DNA from: Ceratotherium simum simum
Lineage: Eukaryota > Chordata > Mammalia > Perissodactyla > Rhinocerotidae
NCBI RefSeq assembly: GCF_000283155.1
Contig: NW_004454160.1
Coordinates: forward strand, 9,540,508-9,604,507
DNA: 64,000 nt
Direction of reading: 5' to 3'
Positions 1 through 9,552 of the stretch are shown here, piece after piece. Position 1 is the first letter of the stretch; the number at the start of each line of letters is the position of its first letter. The translations under genes were made by a program, and so were the position numbers. Below the pieces are notes generated by a model. The model ran no database searches and was not told the DNA's origin. It saw only the letters and a list, made by a program, of their open reading frames with translations.

Positions 1-163
1 GAGCTAACATCCATGCCCATCTTCCTCTATTTTATATGGGACGCCGCCACAGCATGGCTTGACAAGTGGTGCGTTGGTGCACGTCCGGTATCCGAACCTG
101 TGAACCCCGGGCTGTCGCAGCGAAGCACGCACACTTAACTGCTTGCGCCACCGGGCCAGCCCC
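1..163 (-). mobile_element. ERE-type tRNA-derived SINE, cut by window start
   Basis: Read on the minus strand, the element starts with gggctggcccggtggcgc near 163 and continues through a box-B-like segment (ggttcggatacc) into the ERE body with 'gccatgctgtgg' and 'gatgttagctc'. The A-rich tail and left duplication lie outside the window. The head and body match the other ERE copies here, for example 35871-36107. It is a non-autonomous element copied by L1 machinery, with no coding capacity. Confidence 0.9.
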
Positions 164-1780
164 AGGTTTATTTTTTTTGGAAGAAGTGGTTCCATAGCCA
201 GAATAAAAGATAGTGAAAACAAGTTTAAAGTGCAAGAGAGAGCAATTTAAGGGAAAATGGTTATATGGTGCAACCAGAGATCTCAATTGGGAATAAGTTG
301 CTAGATATAGAACTCTGTAAATAATATTTCTGAAGACTGCTGGACTAATAAGACAGAAAAGGGAATAAAATACTGTTCTCTTCCCACCTGGCAGTGAACA
401 TGAGAGAGATTTCAATAAACATTGCTTGAAATCTGGCATCACTAGAAAAAAATTTGGATACAAACTATAAAAAAATTTTATCATGGCTCTGAAAGTCATG
501 GTGCAACCACACCTGGGAAATAGCATCCAAGCATGATTGTTATACATCAAGGAAGCTGTAATTCAAGTTGTGAAAGACCAGAATATGGTGAGAGGGAAAT
601 TGATAGAATCAAAGGTCATAAGATTATAAATTGTGCTGGGAGGATGGCATAGTGAAGAACATGGACTTATATGTTCGTACTAGAATATTAGGCTTAGAGA
701 TTTATACTGACATTAAAGAAATTATTTGATGACAAAAATATTACTTTGATAGTATTTTAATTCCAATAAACTTTTACCCCAAGAAATAACACATGTTGAA
801 AATATTAATAGATTCAAAAAGGGATTATAAATAAAGAGAAATTTTGAATTTGTGTTCATCTCTCACCTCAAGGCTAAAGTAATGGACGACAACCATACCC
901 TCCTTCAAAATATGCCTTGCCTACACTCTCAGATACAGTAGCTTGGATGAATCGACAAGGCGTTTCTCTTTAATTCTATCAACATTTTTGTGTTGAATGT
1001 TTAGCTTTAAGAATATGAGGTTTTAAGGTAACAAAATTGGCAGATCCTGTGAACTGATAGTGAAAAATCTATTTCTTTTTTGTCCTGGGTACACAAAACT
1101 ACATTTCCCACCCACTCTTTCAATTAAGTTTAGGCAAGAGATTGAATTTTAGCCAGTGAAACGTAAATGAAATGAATGTGTTTGCTGTTTTGATGTTAAG
1201 ATTTTGAAAAACAGGAATGTTATTTCCCAATTTTTTCTCCTTCTACCCGTTGGATGTTGATGACAAGATCTTAGGAGATGGCAGAATTACATGGTAGAAG
1301 GAGCTGAACTAATCCACTTTTAATCAGCTTTTAGGAAATCAAATTAGAGATCTAGTGTAATTTAGGAACTCTATTTTTATTCATTCCAGTTACTAAGATT
1401 AAATTGTATATTTCTAGAATAGTGTCATATATTGTAAACACTCAAGGGATTTGTGAAAGAGAAAGACAGCTTTTATTATGTCTTCTGCAGTGTCCTGTCA
1501 CACTCACTGTGAAATGAAGTTCAGTAAATATCAGCTTATTAGCATTCTTGTAAATTGTGATGTACGTCTTGCCTCTTTTCAACCAGCCAAAGTGCTGGTT
1601 TTAGAAAGAATGTACTAAGTTATTAGGAAGATAAGAATATAGCACAGACTGGAAACAAAGGAAAAATCTTTCTGAGGCATTATGAGTCTTAACATTGTAA
1701 GCAACTGTGTCCTCCAAAAGGCATGATAATTTGAAAGAGTTTACCTATTCAGAAAGCCTGAGTAGAGTATAAAGATAATA
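164..1780. other. Unclassified AT-rich intergenic sequence
   Basis: About 1.6 kb that I cannot assign to an L1, ERE or MaLR class with confidence. A minus-strand reading frame stays open from about 550 down into the ERE, but it crosses the SINE boundary and has no recognisable domain, so I do not call it a gene. The stretch 1085-1410 may be an old LTR-like repeat (separate entry). The rest could be unique sequence or a very old repeat. Confidence 0.4.
1085..1410 (+). repeat. Possible ancient LTR-like repeat fragment
   Basis: The order of short words ('ctacatttccca', 'agccagtgaaacgta', 'gatggcagaa', 'ggtagaaggagc', then 'ttactaagatt') resembles an old mammalian LTR-type repeat whose family I cannot name. 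The match is diffuse and rests on recall of word order, with no clear termini or duplication. Confidence 0.25.
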
Positions 1781-2089
1781 CCTCAGAAATTATATGCAAT
1801 TGGAATGTAGTGCAGAGAGAAATCCTCCATTGTTTGGAAAGCTGGCAGCTGAAAAGCACCAAGATTTCCCTACAATTTCACCAACGTTCAGTGATAAAGT
1901 GAATCAAACTAAACCAGGAACAAAGCTCATCACTTTGACTACAGATTAGATTAACTCAGCCTCCTACTCTGGGAGCCTGACAAAAGAATGGGCATGCCCT
2001 TTTCTGGAGGTAACTACTAGTTGTTTTTATAGAAAATATCCAACATACAGTAAGAAATTAACATGCAAAGGAGCCAAAAAATTTGAACC

Positions 2090-2500
2090 AGAGAGGAAAC
2101 AGTCAATAGAACCAAACTCAGAGATTGTCCAGATGTTGCAATTATCAGAGGTAGATAGCTGATAAAAATGCTGAAGGAGCTAGTAAACAGGGTGGAAAAC
2201 ATGCATGAAGAGGTGGGGAATTTCAACAGAGACATGTAAACTTTGAAAAACACAAAAAAGAAAATTCTAGAAAATGATATGAGTTTACATAGAGGAAAGG
2301 ATTGACAAACTTGGAGACAGGGCAACTGAAAGTATAAAAACTGAAAAAGAGAAAAAAGTAAAAAAGAGTATCTGAGTTTTGAAGGTAAAAATCAAGTGGT
2401 CTTACATCTTGTAATTGAGTTTCATAAGGCGAGCATAGAGAATGGTATGAAAAAAAGTTTGAAGAGATATTGACAAAACTTTTCCACAATTAATGAAAAT
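2090..2500 (+). pseudogene. L1 A ORF1 remnant (or HAL1-type ORF1)
   Basis: Contains words typical of the coiled-coil part of old L1/HAL1 ORF1, such as 'cagtcaatagaa', 'tttcaacagagacatg' and 'gaaaattctagaa', in the expected order. No frame stays open. ORF1 normally encodes the RNA-binding chaperone of the L1 particle, but only a short decayed stretch remains. The same words recur at 57700-57912, which supports the assignment. Confidence 0.5.
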
Positions 2501-2573
2501 TAACACAGAGAACAAAATCAAAACTAAGTTTTTGGAAATGGGTTAAATTGATAAACACCCAGCAAGACTAATA

Positions 2574-2987
2574 TACGGGGTTGAATAGTATTCCTCAAAA
2601 AGTCATGTCCGTCCAGAACTTCAGAATGTGATCTTTTTTGGAAATCAGGTATTTGCAGATTTAATTAGTTATGACGAGTCATACTGGATTAGGATAAATC
2701 CAGTGACTGGTGTTCTTATAAGAAGGCCATGTAGAGATATGGAAACAGAGAAGAAGGCCACGTGAAGACGGAGGCAGAGATTGGAGTTATGCAGTCCTAA
2801 GCCAAAGAATGCCAAAGATTGCCAACAACCAGAAGCTAGTAAAAGACAAGAAAGGATCATCTCCTACAGCCTTCAGAGGGAGACTTGATTTTGGACTTCT
2901 GTCCTCCAGAAATATGAGAGAATGAATTTCTGTTATTTCAAGCCACACAGTTTATGGTAATTTGTTATGACAGCCTAGGAAACTAAA
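2574..2987 (+). mobile_element. MLT1-type LTR (ERVL-MaLR) in L1 A
   Basis: The order 'ttgaatagta..cctcaaaaa', 'ccagaacttcagaatgtga', 'tttgcagattta', 'tgactggtgttcttataag', 'gacttctgtcctccag' and a 3' end of 'ggtaatttgttatgacagc' then 'aggaaacta' is the MLT1 plan. It interrupts L1 A ORF2, which continues on the right. No internal sequence is attached, so it is a solo LTR. Confidence 0.8.
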
Positions 2988-5440
2988 AAAGCTGATCAAG
3001 TAAAAAAGAGAAAACACAAATTACTAATGTCAGGAATGAAAGGGGGTCATTACTACATAGCCTATTGATGTTAATGATAATAAGAACATACTATAGACAA
3101 CTTTATGCCAACAAATTCAACAACTCAGATGAAATGGACAAATGACTTTCAAAACATAACTTGTGAAAAGTGATGCAACAAGAAAAAATCTAAAAATAGC
3201 TCCCTATTTATTGAAGTATTGAATTTGTAATCACATGTCTTGCCAAAAAGAAAACTCCAAGCCCTGATGATGTCAGTGGTGAATTCTATCAAATATTTAA
3301 GTTAGAAATAATACTAAGTTCTACACAAACTCTTTAAAAAAATAGAGAGCTTTTCAACTTGTTTTATGAGGCCAGCGTAACCCCAGTAGCAAAACATGAA
3401 AAATATATTATGAGAAAAGAAAATTAAAGATTAGTATCAATCATGAATACAGATGCAAAAATACTTAACAAAATAGGAGGAAATAGAACTTAGCAATGAA
3501 AAAAAAAAATGATTTAGCATGAGCAAGAGGAGTTTATCCCAGCGGTGTAATTCACTGTATTAGCATAAAGGAGAAAAAGCAGATACAAAAAGAAAATTGA
3601 TGACATTGAATACTCATATGATAAAAACTTCCAGCAAACCAGAAATAGAAGAGAATTCTATCACTTGATAAAGGGCATCTGTGAAAATCTAACAGTTAAT
3701 ATCACACTTAGTTGTTTAGTATTAAGTCCTTTTCCTCTAGGATTGGAAAGAAGGCAAGGATATCTGTTCTTGCCCCTTCTATTCAATATTGCAATAGAAG
3801 TTCTAGTCAGTACAATAAGGCAAGAAAAATGGAAAAAACAAAGATTAAGAAAAAAAGGGAAAATGTGTATTTACAAGAATCCTATGAAATTTCTAAAACT
3901 ATTAATTTTTGACTAATAAGTGAATAGCAAGTTTACAGGATAGAGGTTCAATAATAATGATAACTTGCAATTCTATATTAATAAACACTTGAAAACTGAA
4001 ATAATGTAATACTATCTACAATAGCATAAAACAGTCATATACCTAGGAACAAATCGAATGTCTTATGTATAAGACCTTTACGCTGAAAGCTACAAAATTT
4101 GCTGTGAAGAAGTTAAAAATACCTAAATAAATGGAAAGGTATGTCACATTCATATATTGGAAGACTCAGTATTGTTACGATGCCCAATCTCTACTTGATG
4201 ATCTATGGATTTAATGTAACCCCTAAAAAAATTCCCACAGGATAGTTTGAAAAAATTGACAAGCTGATTCTAAAATTTGGAAATTAACAGCATCTGGAAT
4301 AGCCAAAGCAATTTTGAAGAAATGAGAGGATTTAAACTATCTGATTTCCAGATATATTATAATGTTTCAATAAATAAGACAATGTAGTGTTGACGTTAGG
4401 ATAGGCAAATACACCAGTGGAACATAATAGACTCCTACATTAGCCCATGCATACATAGTCAATTGATTTTTAACCAGAGTCAAGAAAATTCAGTGAGAAA
4501 AGGAAAGTCTTCAACAACTGGTGTTTTCACACCAGAATATCCAAATAGAAAACAGTGAACCTCAACCTTTACCTCAGTCCTATACACAAATTTTGAAGTG
4601 CCATCATAGACCTACAGGAAAAAGCCCAGACCATAAAGCTTCTAGATGAAAGCCTAGGAGGATATCTTTGTGATACTGGGGAAGGCAAAATTTTCTTAGG
4701 AACATAAAAGAAAAAATAATAGGAAAGACTTTTTCAAAATTTAAGATTTCTGTTTATCAAAAGGTACTCCTAAGAATCTGAATAGGCAAACCAGACTGGA
4801 TGAACATATTCATAGTATGTATATTATACAAAGAACTTGTATGTAGAATTTATAAAGAACTTCAACCAATCAAAAATAATGAACCATCCAGTTTTTAAAA
4901 CATGTGCAAAGTACTTGAACAGATACTTCACAAAGAAGATATATGAATGGGCAAATTGCACATGAAAAGATGCACAACATTAGAGTAGTGGAAATAAGCA
5001 CCACAATGAGATACCACTACATACTTACTAGTATGGCTATAATAAAGAAGACTGACAACACCAAATGTTGATGAGAATATCAGAAACTGGACCTCTTGTG
5101 TTGCTAGTGAACCAGTTTGGAGAACGGTTTGGTGGTTTCTTCTAAAGTTAAACATATACCTACTCAGTGACCCTGCAAAATCTATGAATAGGAATTTACC
5201 TAAGAGAAATAAAAACATGTTCCTGACAAGACTATAACAAGAATCTTCCCAGCTGTCTTATTCAAAATAGTCCAAATGTGGCAATAACCATAATGACTAT
5301 CAAGAAGAAAATGGATAAACAAGTTGAGGTATATTTATGCAATGTCTTACTGCTTCATAGTAAAATAAACTACAGATATGTTCAATGACATGGATGAATC
5401 AGAAAAACATTGTATTGAGCAAAAGAAGCCACACACAAAC
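2988..5440 (+). pseudogene. L1 A ORF2 remnant (reverse transcriptase part)
   Basis: Decayed ORF2. The segment at 3240-3290 corresponds to the KxxPGPDG..GEFYQ region at the start of the RT domain. At 3665-3916 a short open frame holds LERRQGYLFLPLLFNIAIEV, the counterpart of the RT stretch normally reading [14 protein letters not shown]. Frames shift repeatedly and no FADD catalytic motif is recognisable. The C-terminal part ends before the 3'UTR at about 5440. The endonuclease domain is absent. Confidence 0.7.
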
Positions 5441-5556
5441 ACAAATATATAATGTATGATTCTATTTGAAGCAAAAGAGCAGACAAAACTATGGTAATAG
5501 AAGTAAGAAGGTGATTGCTTTATGGGAAATGTTGACTGGAAAGGGGCATGAGGGAT

Positions 5557-5935
5557 TGTAATGGGTTGAGTTGTGTCCCCCCCAAATTCATATGTTGAAG
5601 TCCTAATTCCTGGTACCTCAGTATGTGACAGTATTTGGAGATAGTATCTTTAAATAGATAATAAGTTAAACTAAGGTCATTAGGTTGGACCCTAATCCAT
5701 TATGAGTGGTGTGCTTATAAGAAGAGGAAATTAGGACACAGATATACAGAGGGAAGGCCATATGAAGACACAGGGGGAAGATGGCCATCTAATAGGCAAA
5801 GAGAGAGGCCTCAGAAGAAACCAGCCCTGCCAAGACCTTGATCTCAGACTTCTAGTATCCAGTATTTTGAAAACAAATTTGTTTAAACCATCTAGTCTGT
5901 GGTACTTTGTTATGGCACCCTAGCAAAATAATACA
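5557..5935 (+). mobile_element. MLT1-type LTR (ERVL-MaLR) in L1 A 3'UTR
   Basis: Starts with tgtaatgggttgag and 'gtgtccccccc', followed by 'ggtacctcagtatgtgac', 'cattaggttggaccctaatc', 'cttataagaagagg', 'gaggcctcagaagaaacc' and 'gtggtactttgttatggca', ending ataataca. This is the full order of an MLT1B/C-like LTR of about 380 bp. L1 A 3'UTR text flanks it on both sides. Solo LTR. Confidence 0.88.
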
Positions 5936-6040
5936 AAAATCTTACTGGGGATGATGCAAACATTCTTGATCTTGAAATGGATGTGTGTGACAGGTATATA
6001 CAATTGTGAACTTAAACTGAACACAAGATCTATACTTTAT
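5936..6040 (+). mobile_element. L1 A 3'UTR end after the MLT1
   Basis: Carries the typical 3'UTR order ('gatcttgaaatggatg', then 'aggtatatacaattgtgaactt') that follows 'gagggattg' on the left of the MLT1, so both sides belong to one L1. No clear poly(A) tail survives. Confidence 0.5.
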
Positions 6041-6485
6041 TCAAGTAAGAAGATAAAAGAAGAAAATAGAAAAACAGTAGAACAAATAAAACAATTAGCT
6101 GATACTTTGAGGAAAAATCAGTAACATAGATAAACATTTAGTTAACCTCATTTAAAAAAATATGAAAACACAAATGTACAAAATGAGAACTATCAATGAG
6201 AAATAATTGAAAAAGCAAAAATTTTAAATAATAAGACTACTTTGCCTGGATTTATAGAAATCTGATATTTTCAACAAAATGTCAATTCTACTCAGAAAAT
6301 ATAATTTATCAAATTGATCTAACTTGCAATAGAAAATTTAAACCAACCAATTTCCATAGAATAGAGAACCTCAATATTATGTATGAATTGTTTGCTTTGA
6401 TAGAAAAGCAAAATAACAAATTGTGCAAAAATTTGTTTAAAAAAGCAAAGTTTTGTGTGAAGTGTAATATAAAAATGAACTCTCC
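6041..6485 (+). mobile_element. L1 B: short old LINE-1 ORF2 scrap
   Basis: AT-rich text with ORF2 words in sense orientation (for example 'agaagaaaatagaaaaac' near 6060 and 'catagataaacatttag' near 6125, the region between endonuclease and RT). It has many stops and no termini. It stops abruptly at the MaLR LTR beginning at 6486. Confidence 0.45.
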
Positions 6486-6867
6486 TGTATTAGTTTGCCA
6501 GGGCTGCCATAACAAAATACCACATATTGGGTGGCTTAAATGGCAGAAATTTATTTTCTTACAGTTTTGGAGGCTAGAAATCTATGATCAAAGTGTCAGC
6601 AGGTTTGATTTATTTTGAGGCCTTGATTCTAGGCTTCTTGCTGTGTCTTCGCACATGTCCTCTGTGCACATACCTGGTGTCTCCTAGTGTGTCCAAATTT
6701 TTCTTCTTATGAAGATAGCAGATTAGATTAGGGCCCACTCCGATGGCCTTATTCTAATTAAATCACCTCTTTAAAGGCCCTGTCTCCAAAAACAGTCACA
6801 TTCTGAGGAAATGGGGATTAGGACTTCATTATATGAATTTTGGGGGTACACAATTTAGCCCATAACA
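6486..6867 (-). mobile_element. MLT1-type LTR, 3' LTR of a minus-strand MaLR element
   Basis: On the plus strand it reads tgtattagtttgcc, 'gctgccataacaaaatacca', 'cagttttggaggctagaa', 'ttagattagggcccactc', 'acagtcacattctgagg', ending 'cccataaca'. This is the reverse complement of a complete MLT1A/B-like LTR with TG..CA ends. Internal MaLR-like sequence follows at once on the right, so it is the 3' LTR of an element read leftwards. Confidence 0.88.
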
Positions 6868-8589
6868 CTCCATCTTCTGGTCCCCCAAAATTCATGTTGT
6901 TCTCATATGCAAAATACTTTCAACCCACATCACAACAACCCAAATATCTTAACTCATTCCATCATCAACTCTAAGTCCCAAATCTCATCTAAGTCATGTG
7001 GGCAAGACTCAATGTCTGATTCATCCTGAAGCAAAATTCCTCTCCAGCTGTGAAACCAGATAAGTTATCTGCTTCCCAAATACAATGGTGGAACGGAAGT
7101 TGGATAGACATCCTATTCCAAAAGGGAGAAATCAGAAGATGGGAGTCATGGGTCCCAAGTGAATCCTGTTAGCAGGTAATATTCCATTAGATTTTAAGAC
7201 TAAAGAATAATCTTTGGCTTAGTGCTTTCTCTTTCAGGCCCATTTGGGTGGTAGCCCACCTTCTTAACCTGCTGGGGTGGTAGTGTTGCCCCTGAGGCCC
7301 TGGGTGACAGCCTTGCCCCTGCAGCCCTGGGCAGCAGTCTGGCCTGCTGAAACCCAGGAGGTGGCTCTGCACTCTGGAACCAGAGAGCAAACAGTCTTGA
7401 CCCATGGGCCTGTGCCCTTTGACCCCATGGTGGCAGTGGCAGCCCTGCTGATCTCTGAGTTACCTTCAGGGTCATTCTTTCCTTTTCTTGAGAGAGAAAA
7501 CATATTCACGGATGGATAGCTTTGTTGTCCAACTCTGTAGTATCTGAGAATTCTGATAGCCTCCCTTCCTTTTGTCCCATCTCTGTCTCATTCAGTCCAA
7601 GTTAGCAATGTTTCTGCTGGTATAACCCCATCTTTATTACTGGCTTCCACTGAGACAGCTAATTGGATCCGCGAGTAATACCCAGTCTTAGTCCATTCAG
7701 GCTGCTGTAGCAATACCATATGTAGGGTGGTTTATAAATAATGCATTTATTTCTCATGGTTCTGGAGTCTGGGACATCCAAAATCAAAGTGCCAGCAGTT
7801 TTGGTGTCTGGTGAGGACCCTCTTCCTGGTAAATAGATGACTTTTTGCTGTGTCCTTACATGGAGGAAGGCGGAAGGGAGCTCTCTGGGGTGTCCTTTTG
7901 AGAACAGCACTAATACCATTATGAGGGCTCCACCCACATGACCTAATCACCTCCCAAAACCCTACCTCCAAATACCATCATATTAGGAATTAGGTTTCAA
8001 CATGTATTTTTGGGGGGCACAAACATTTAGTCTGTAGTACACCTGTAATCTCTTTATCAAATGATTGTCAAGCCACACTCTTAGTGTTCTCTTAAAACAT
8101 AGTTTCTTGTTTTTTGCAATACAGATAGGCTGAGAATATTCCAAATCATCAAATTCTGGTTACTTTTTGCTTAACAACTCCGATTTATTTCTCTCCTCTC
8201 ACATTTTACCATAAGCAGTAAGGAGGAACCAGGCCACTTCAACACTTTGGTTAGAAATCTCCTCAGCTAAATATCCAAGTTCATCGCTTACAAATTCTGT
8301 CTTCCGCAAAACACTAGAAAACAATTCTGCCAAGTTTTTTGTCACTTTATAACACTTTTGTCACCTTTCCTCCAGTGTACAATGACACATTTTTCATTTC
8401 TGTCAGAGATCCCCCCCCCAGAAGCACCTTTAATGTCTGTATATCTACCAACAATATCTTCAAAGCAATCTAGGCTTTTCCTAACACGCATCTCAAAACC
8501 CTTCCAGCCTTTACTCATTAATTAGTTCTAAAGCCACATTTTGTTTAGATATTTGTTATAGCAATACTCTACTTCTTGGTACTAAAATC
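6868..8589 (-). mobile_element. MaLR internal region, split by another MLT1 LTR
   Basis: The sequence lies between the complete LTR at 6486-6867 and a second LTR start at 8590. Words such as 'ccatcttctggtccccc' right after the LTR are typical of MaLR internal regions read in reverse. Short open frames of 70-90 codons at 7190-7520 overlap in several frames and show no conserved retroviral motif, so I read the region as non-coding decay. The nested LTR at 7685-8041 splits it. Confidence 0.6.
7685..8041 (-). mobile_element. MLT1/MST-type LTR nested in the MaLR internal region
   Basis: On the plus strand it starts 'gtcttagtccattcaggctg' and ends 'agtctgtagtaca'. In between come 'tctcatggttctggagtc', 'gtccttacatggaggaagg', 'ccacatgacctaatcacc' and 'ggggggcacaaaca', the reverse complement of an MLT1A/MST-like LTR. 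A MaLR LTR inside a MaLR element gives the order: host first, this copy later. Confidence 0.8.
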
Positions 8590-8632
8590 TGTATTAGTTT
8601 TTTAGGAGTGCCATAACAGAATACCACACACT
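8590..8632 (-). mobile_element. Remnant of the 5' LTR of the minus-strand MaLR
   Basis: Reads tgtattagttttttagg then 'tgccataacagaataccaca', the same start as the LTR at 6486 (tgtattagtttgccaggg, 'tgccataacaaaataccaca'). After about 43 bases the text becomes L1 ORF2. The 5' LTR was therefore lost by deletion or by whatever placed L1 C here. Confidence 0.7.
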
Positions 8633-8741
8633 GAAATCACAAAATATTTTCTTTGACCACAATTGGATGATGTTAGAAATTAATAACAGAAGGAAAACTG
8701 GGAAATTCACAAATTTGTGGAAGTTACACAGCATAATCTTT

Positions 8742-8952
8742 TTTTTTTATAATTTTATTTATTTATTTTTTCCCCCAAAGCCCCAGTAGATAGTTGTATG
8801 TCATAGCTGCACATCCTTCTAGTTGCTGTATGTGGGACACGGCCTCAGTACGGCCAGACAAGCGGTGCGTCGGTGTGCGCCCGGGATCCGAACCTGGGGC
8901 CGCCAGCAGCAGAGCGCGTGCACTTAACCGCCAAGCCACGGGGCCGGCCCCG
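8742..8952 (-). mobile_element. ERE SINE with perfect 16-bp target-site duplication
   Basis: Minus-strand ERE: the head gggccggccc lies near 8950, the box-B-like segment is read as 'ggttcggatccc', and the T-rich run at 8742-8770 is the tail. It is flanked by acacagcataatcttt at 8726-8741 and 8953-8968, identical over 16 bases. The surrounding L1 C text joins when the element and one duplication are removed. The intact duplication suggests a fairly young insertion. Confidence 0.95.
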
Positions 8953-8996
8953 ACACAGCATAATCTTTAAAAAAAAAAATAGATCAAAGAAGAAAT

Positions 8997-9552
8997 TGAA
9001 ACTGAGCAAGAAGAGGTTAAAAAATCTTCCCTGGGCTAGAAGAAGAGAGAAAAACTTTGAGGTAAGCTTTGCTAACTGCAGCTGTGCATATTCAGCATAA
9101 TCAACTGTTGTTTCAAACTAACCAGGTCTTTCTGTCCCTCCTTAGTATATGAGTGAGCTGTCTTTCCCAGGAAATCAAGGTCCAGATATCAAGATTCAGC
9201 CTCACAAGGCCAAATGCAGGGTGATGATGAAAACTAACCAGAAAAGTCCAGATAGTCAAGGGAAAGAAATTCAGTCTTCAAGGCCAAATGCAAGTTGGTG
9301 GGAAGGTGCCAGTCAGCAAGTCCACATGCTCCCTCTCCCCTACCTAAAACCCCAGCACATGCTCTCCCTCACAACCTTTAAAATGCCTTGCCTCTCATCT
9401 TTCAGGGAGAAGGGACAAATTTGAGAGCTCTTGTCTCCGGGCTGATGTCACCTGAAATAAAAACTCTTTCCTTGCCATAAGCCTGGCATTCCAGTTTTTA
9501 TTTGGCCCCTCTTGTGTGGCAGGTAAAGGACCTGGGTATGTATCTGGTAACA
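8997..9552 (+). mobile_element. Solo LTR, probably class I (ERV1-like)
   Basis: A 556-bp block with TG start and CA end (tgaaactgag ... ctggtaaca) interrupts L1 C. It is flanked by the 4-bp duplication aaat (8993-8996 and 9553-9556), and removing it restores L1 ORF2 text. A polyadenylation signal (aataaa, about 9456) lies about 95 bp before the end, which fixes the sense as plus. A 4-bp duplication fits gammaretrovirus-like ERVs. No internal genes are present, so it is a recombined solo LTR. Confidence 0.8.

Larger units (their letters stand above)
1781..6040 (+). mobile_element. L1 A: old, degenerate LINE-1 with two MLT1 insertions
   Basis: An old L1M-type element in sense orientation. 1781-2090 resembles an L1M 5'UTR, about 2090-2495 an ORF1 segment, and from about 2495 the text jumps to ORF2 just after the endonuclease, so ORF1-end plus endonuclease are missing. 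ORF2 continues after the MLT1 at 2574-2987, and the 3'UTR is split by a second MLT1 at 5557-5935. All frames carry many stops. The two old MaLR LTRs inside it make it one of the oldest elements in the window. Confidence 0.75.

Noticed and set aside
32..550. 172-codon minus-strand open frame
   Set aside because: It runs through an ERE SINE into unclassified DNA, lacks any recognisable domain and would need to use SINE sequence as its C-terminus.
7187..7519. Four overlapping frames of 70-90 codons, GC-rich
   Set aside because: They are open on both strands in several phases inside a MaLR internal region. Composition alone explains this.
8997..9552. Possible host exon, because of the 91-codon frame at 9149-9424
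   Set aside because: It falls within a solo LTR with exact borders and shows no splice-site pair or known domain.
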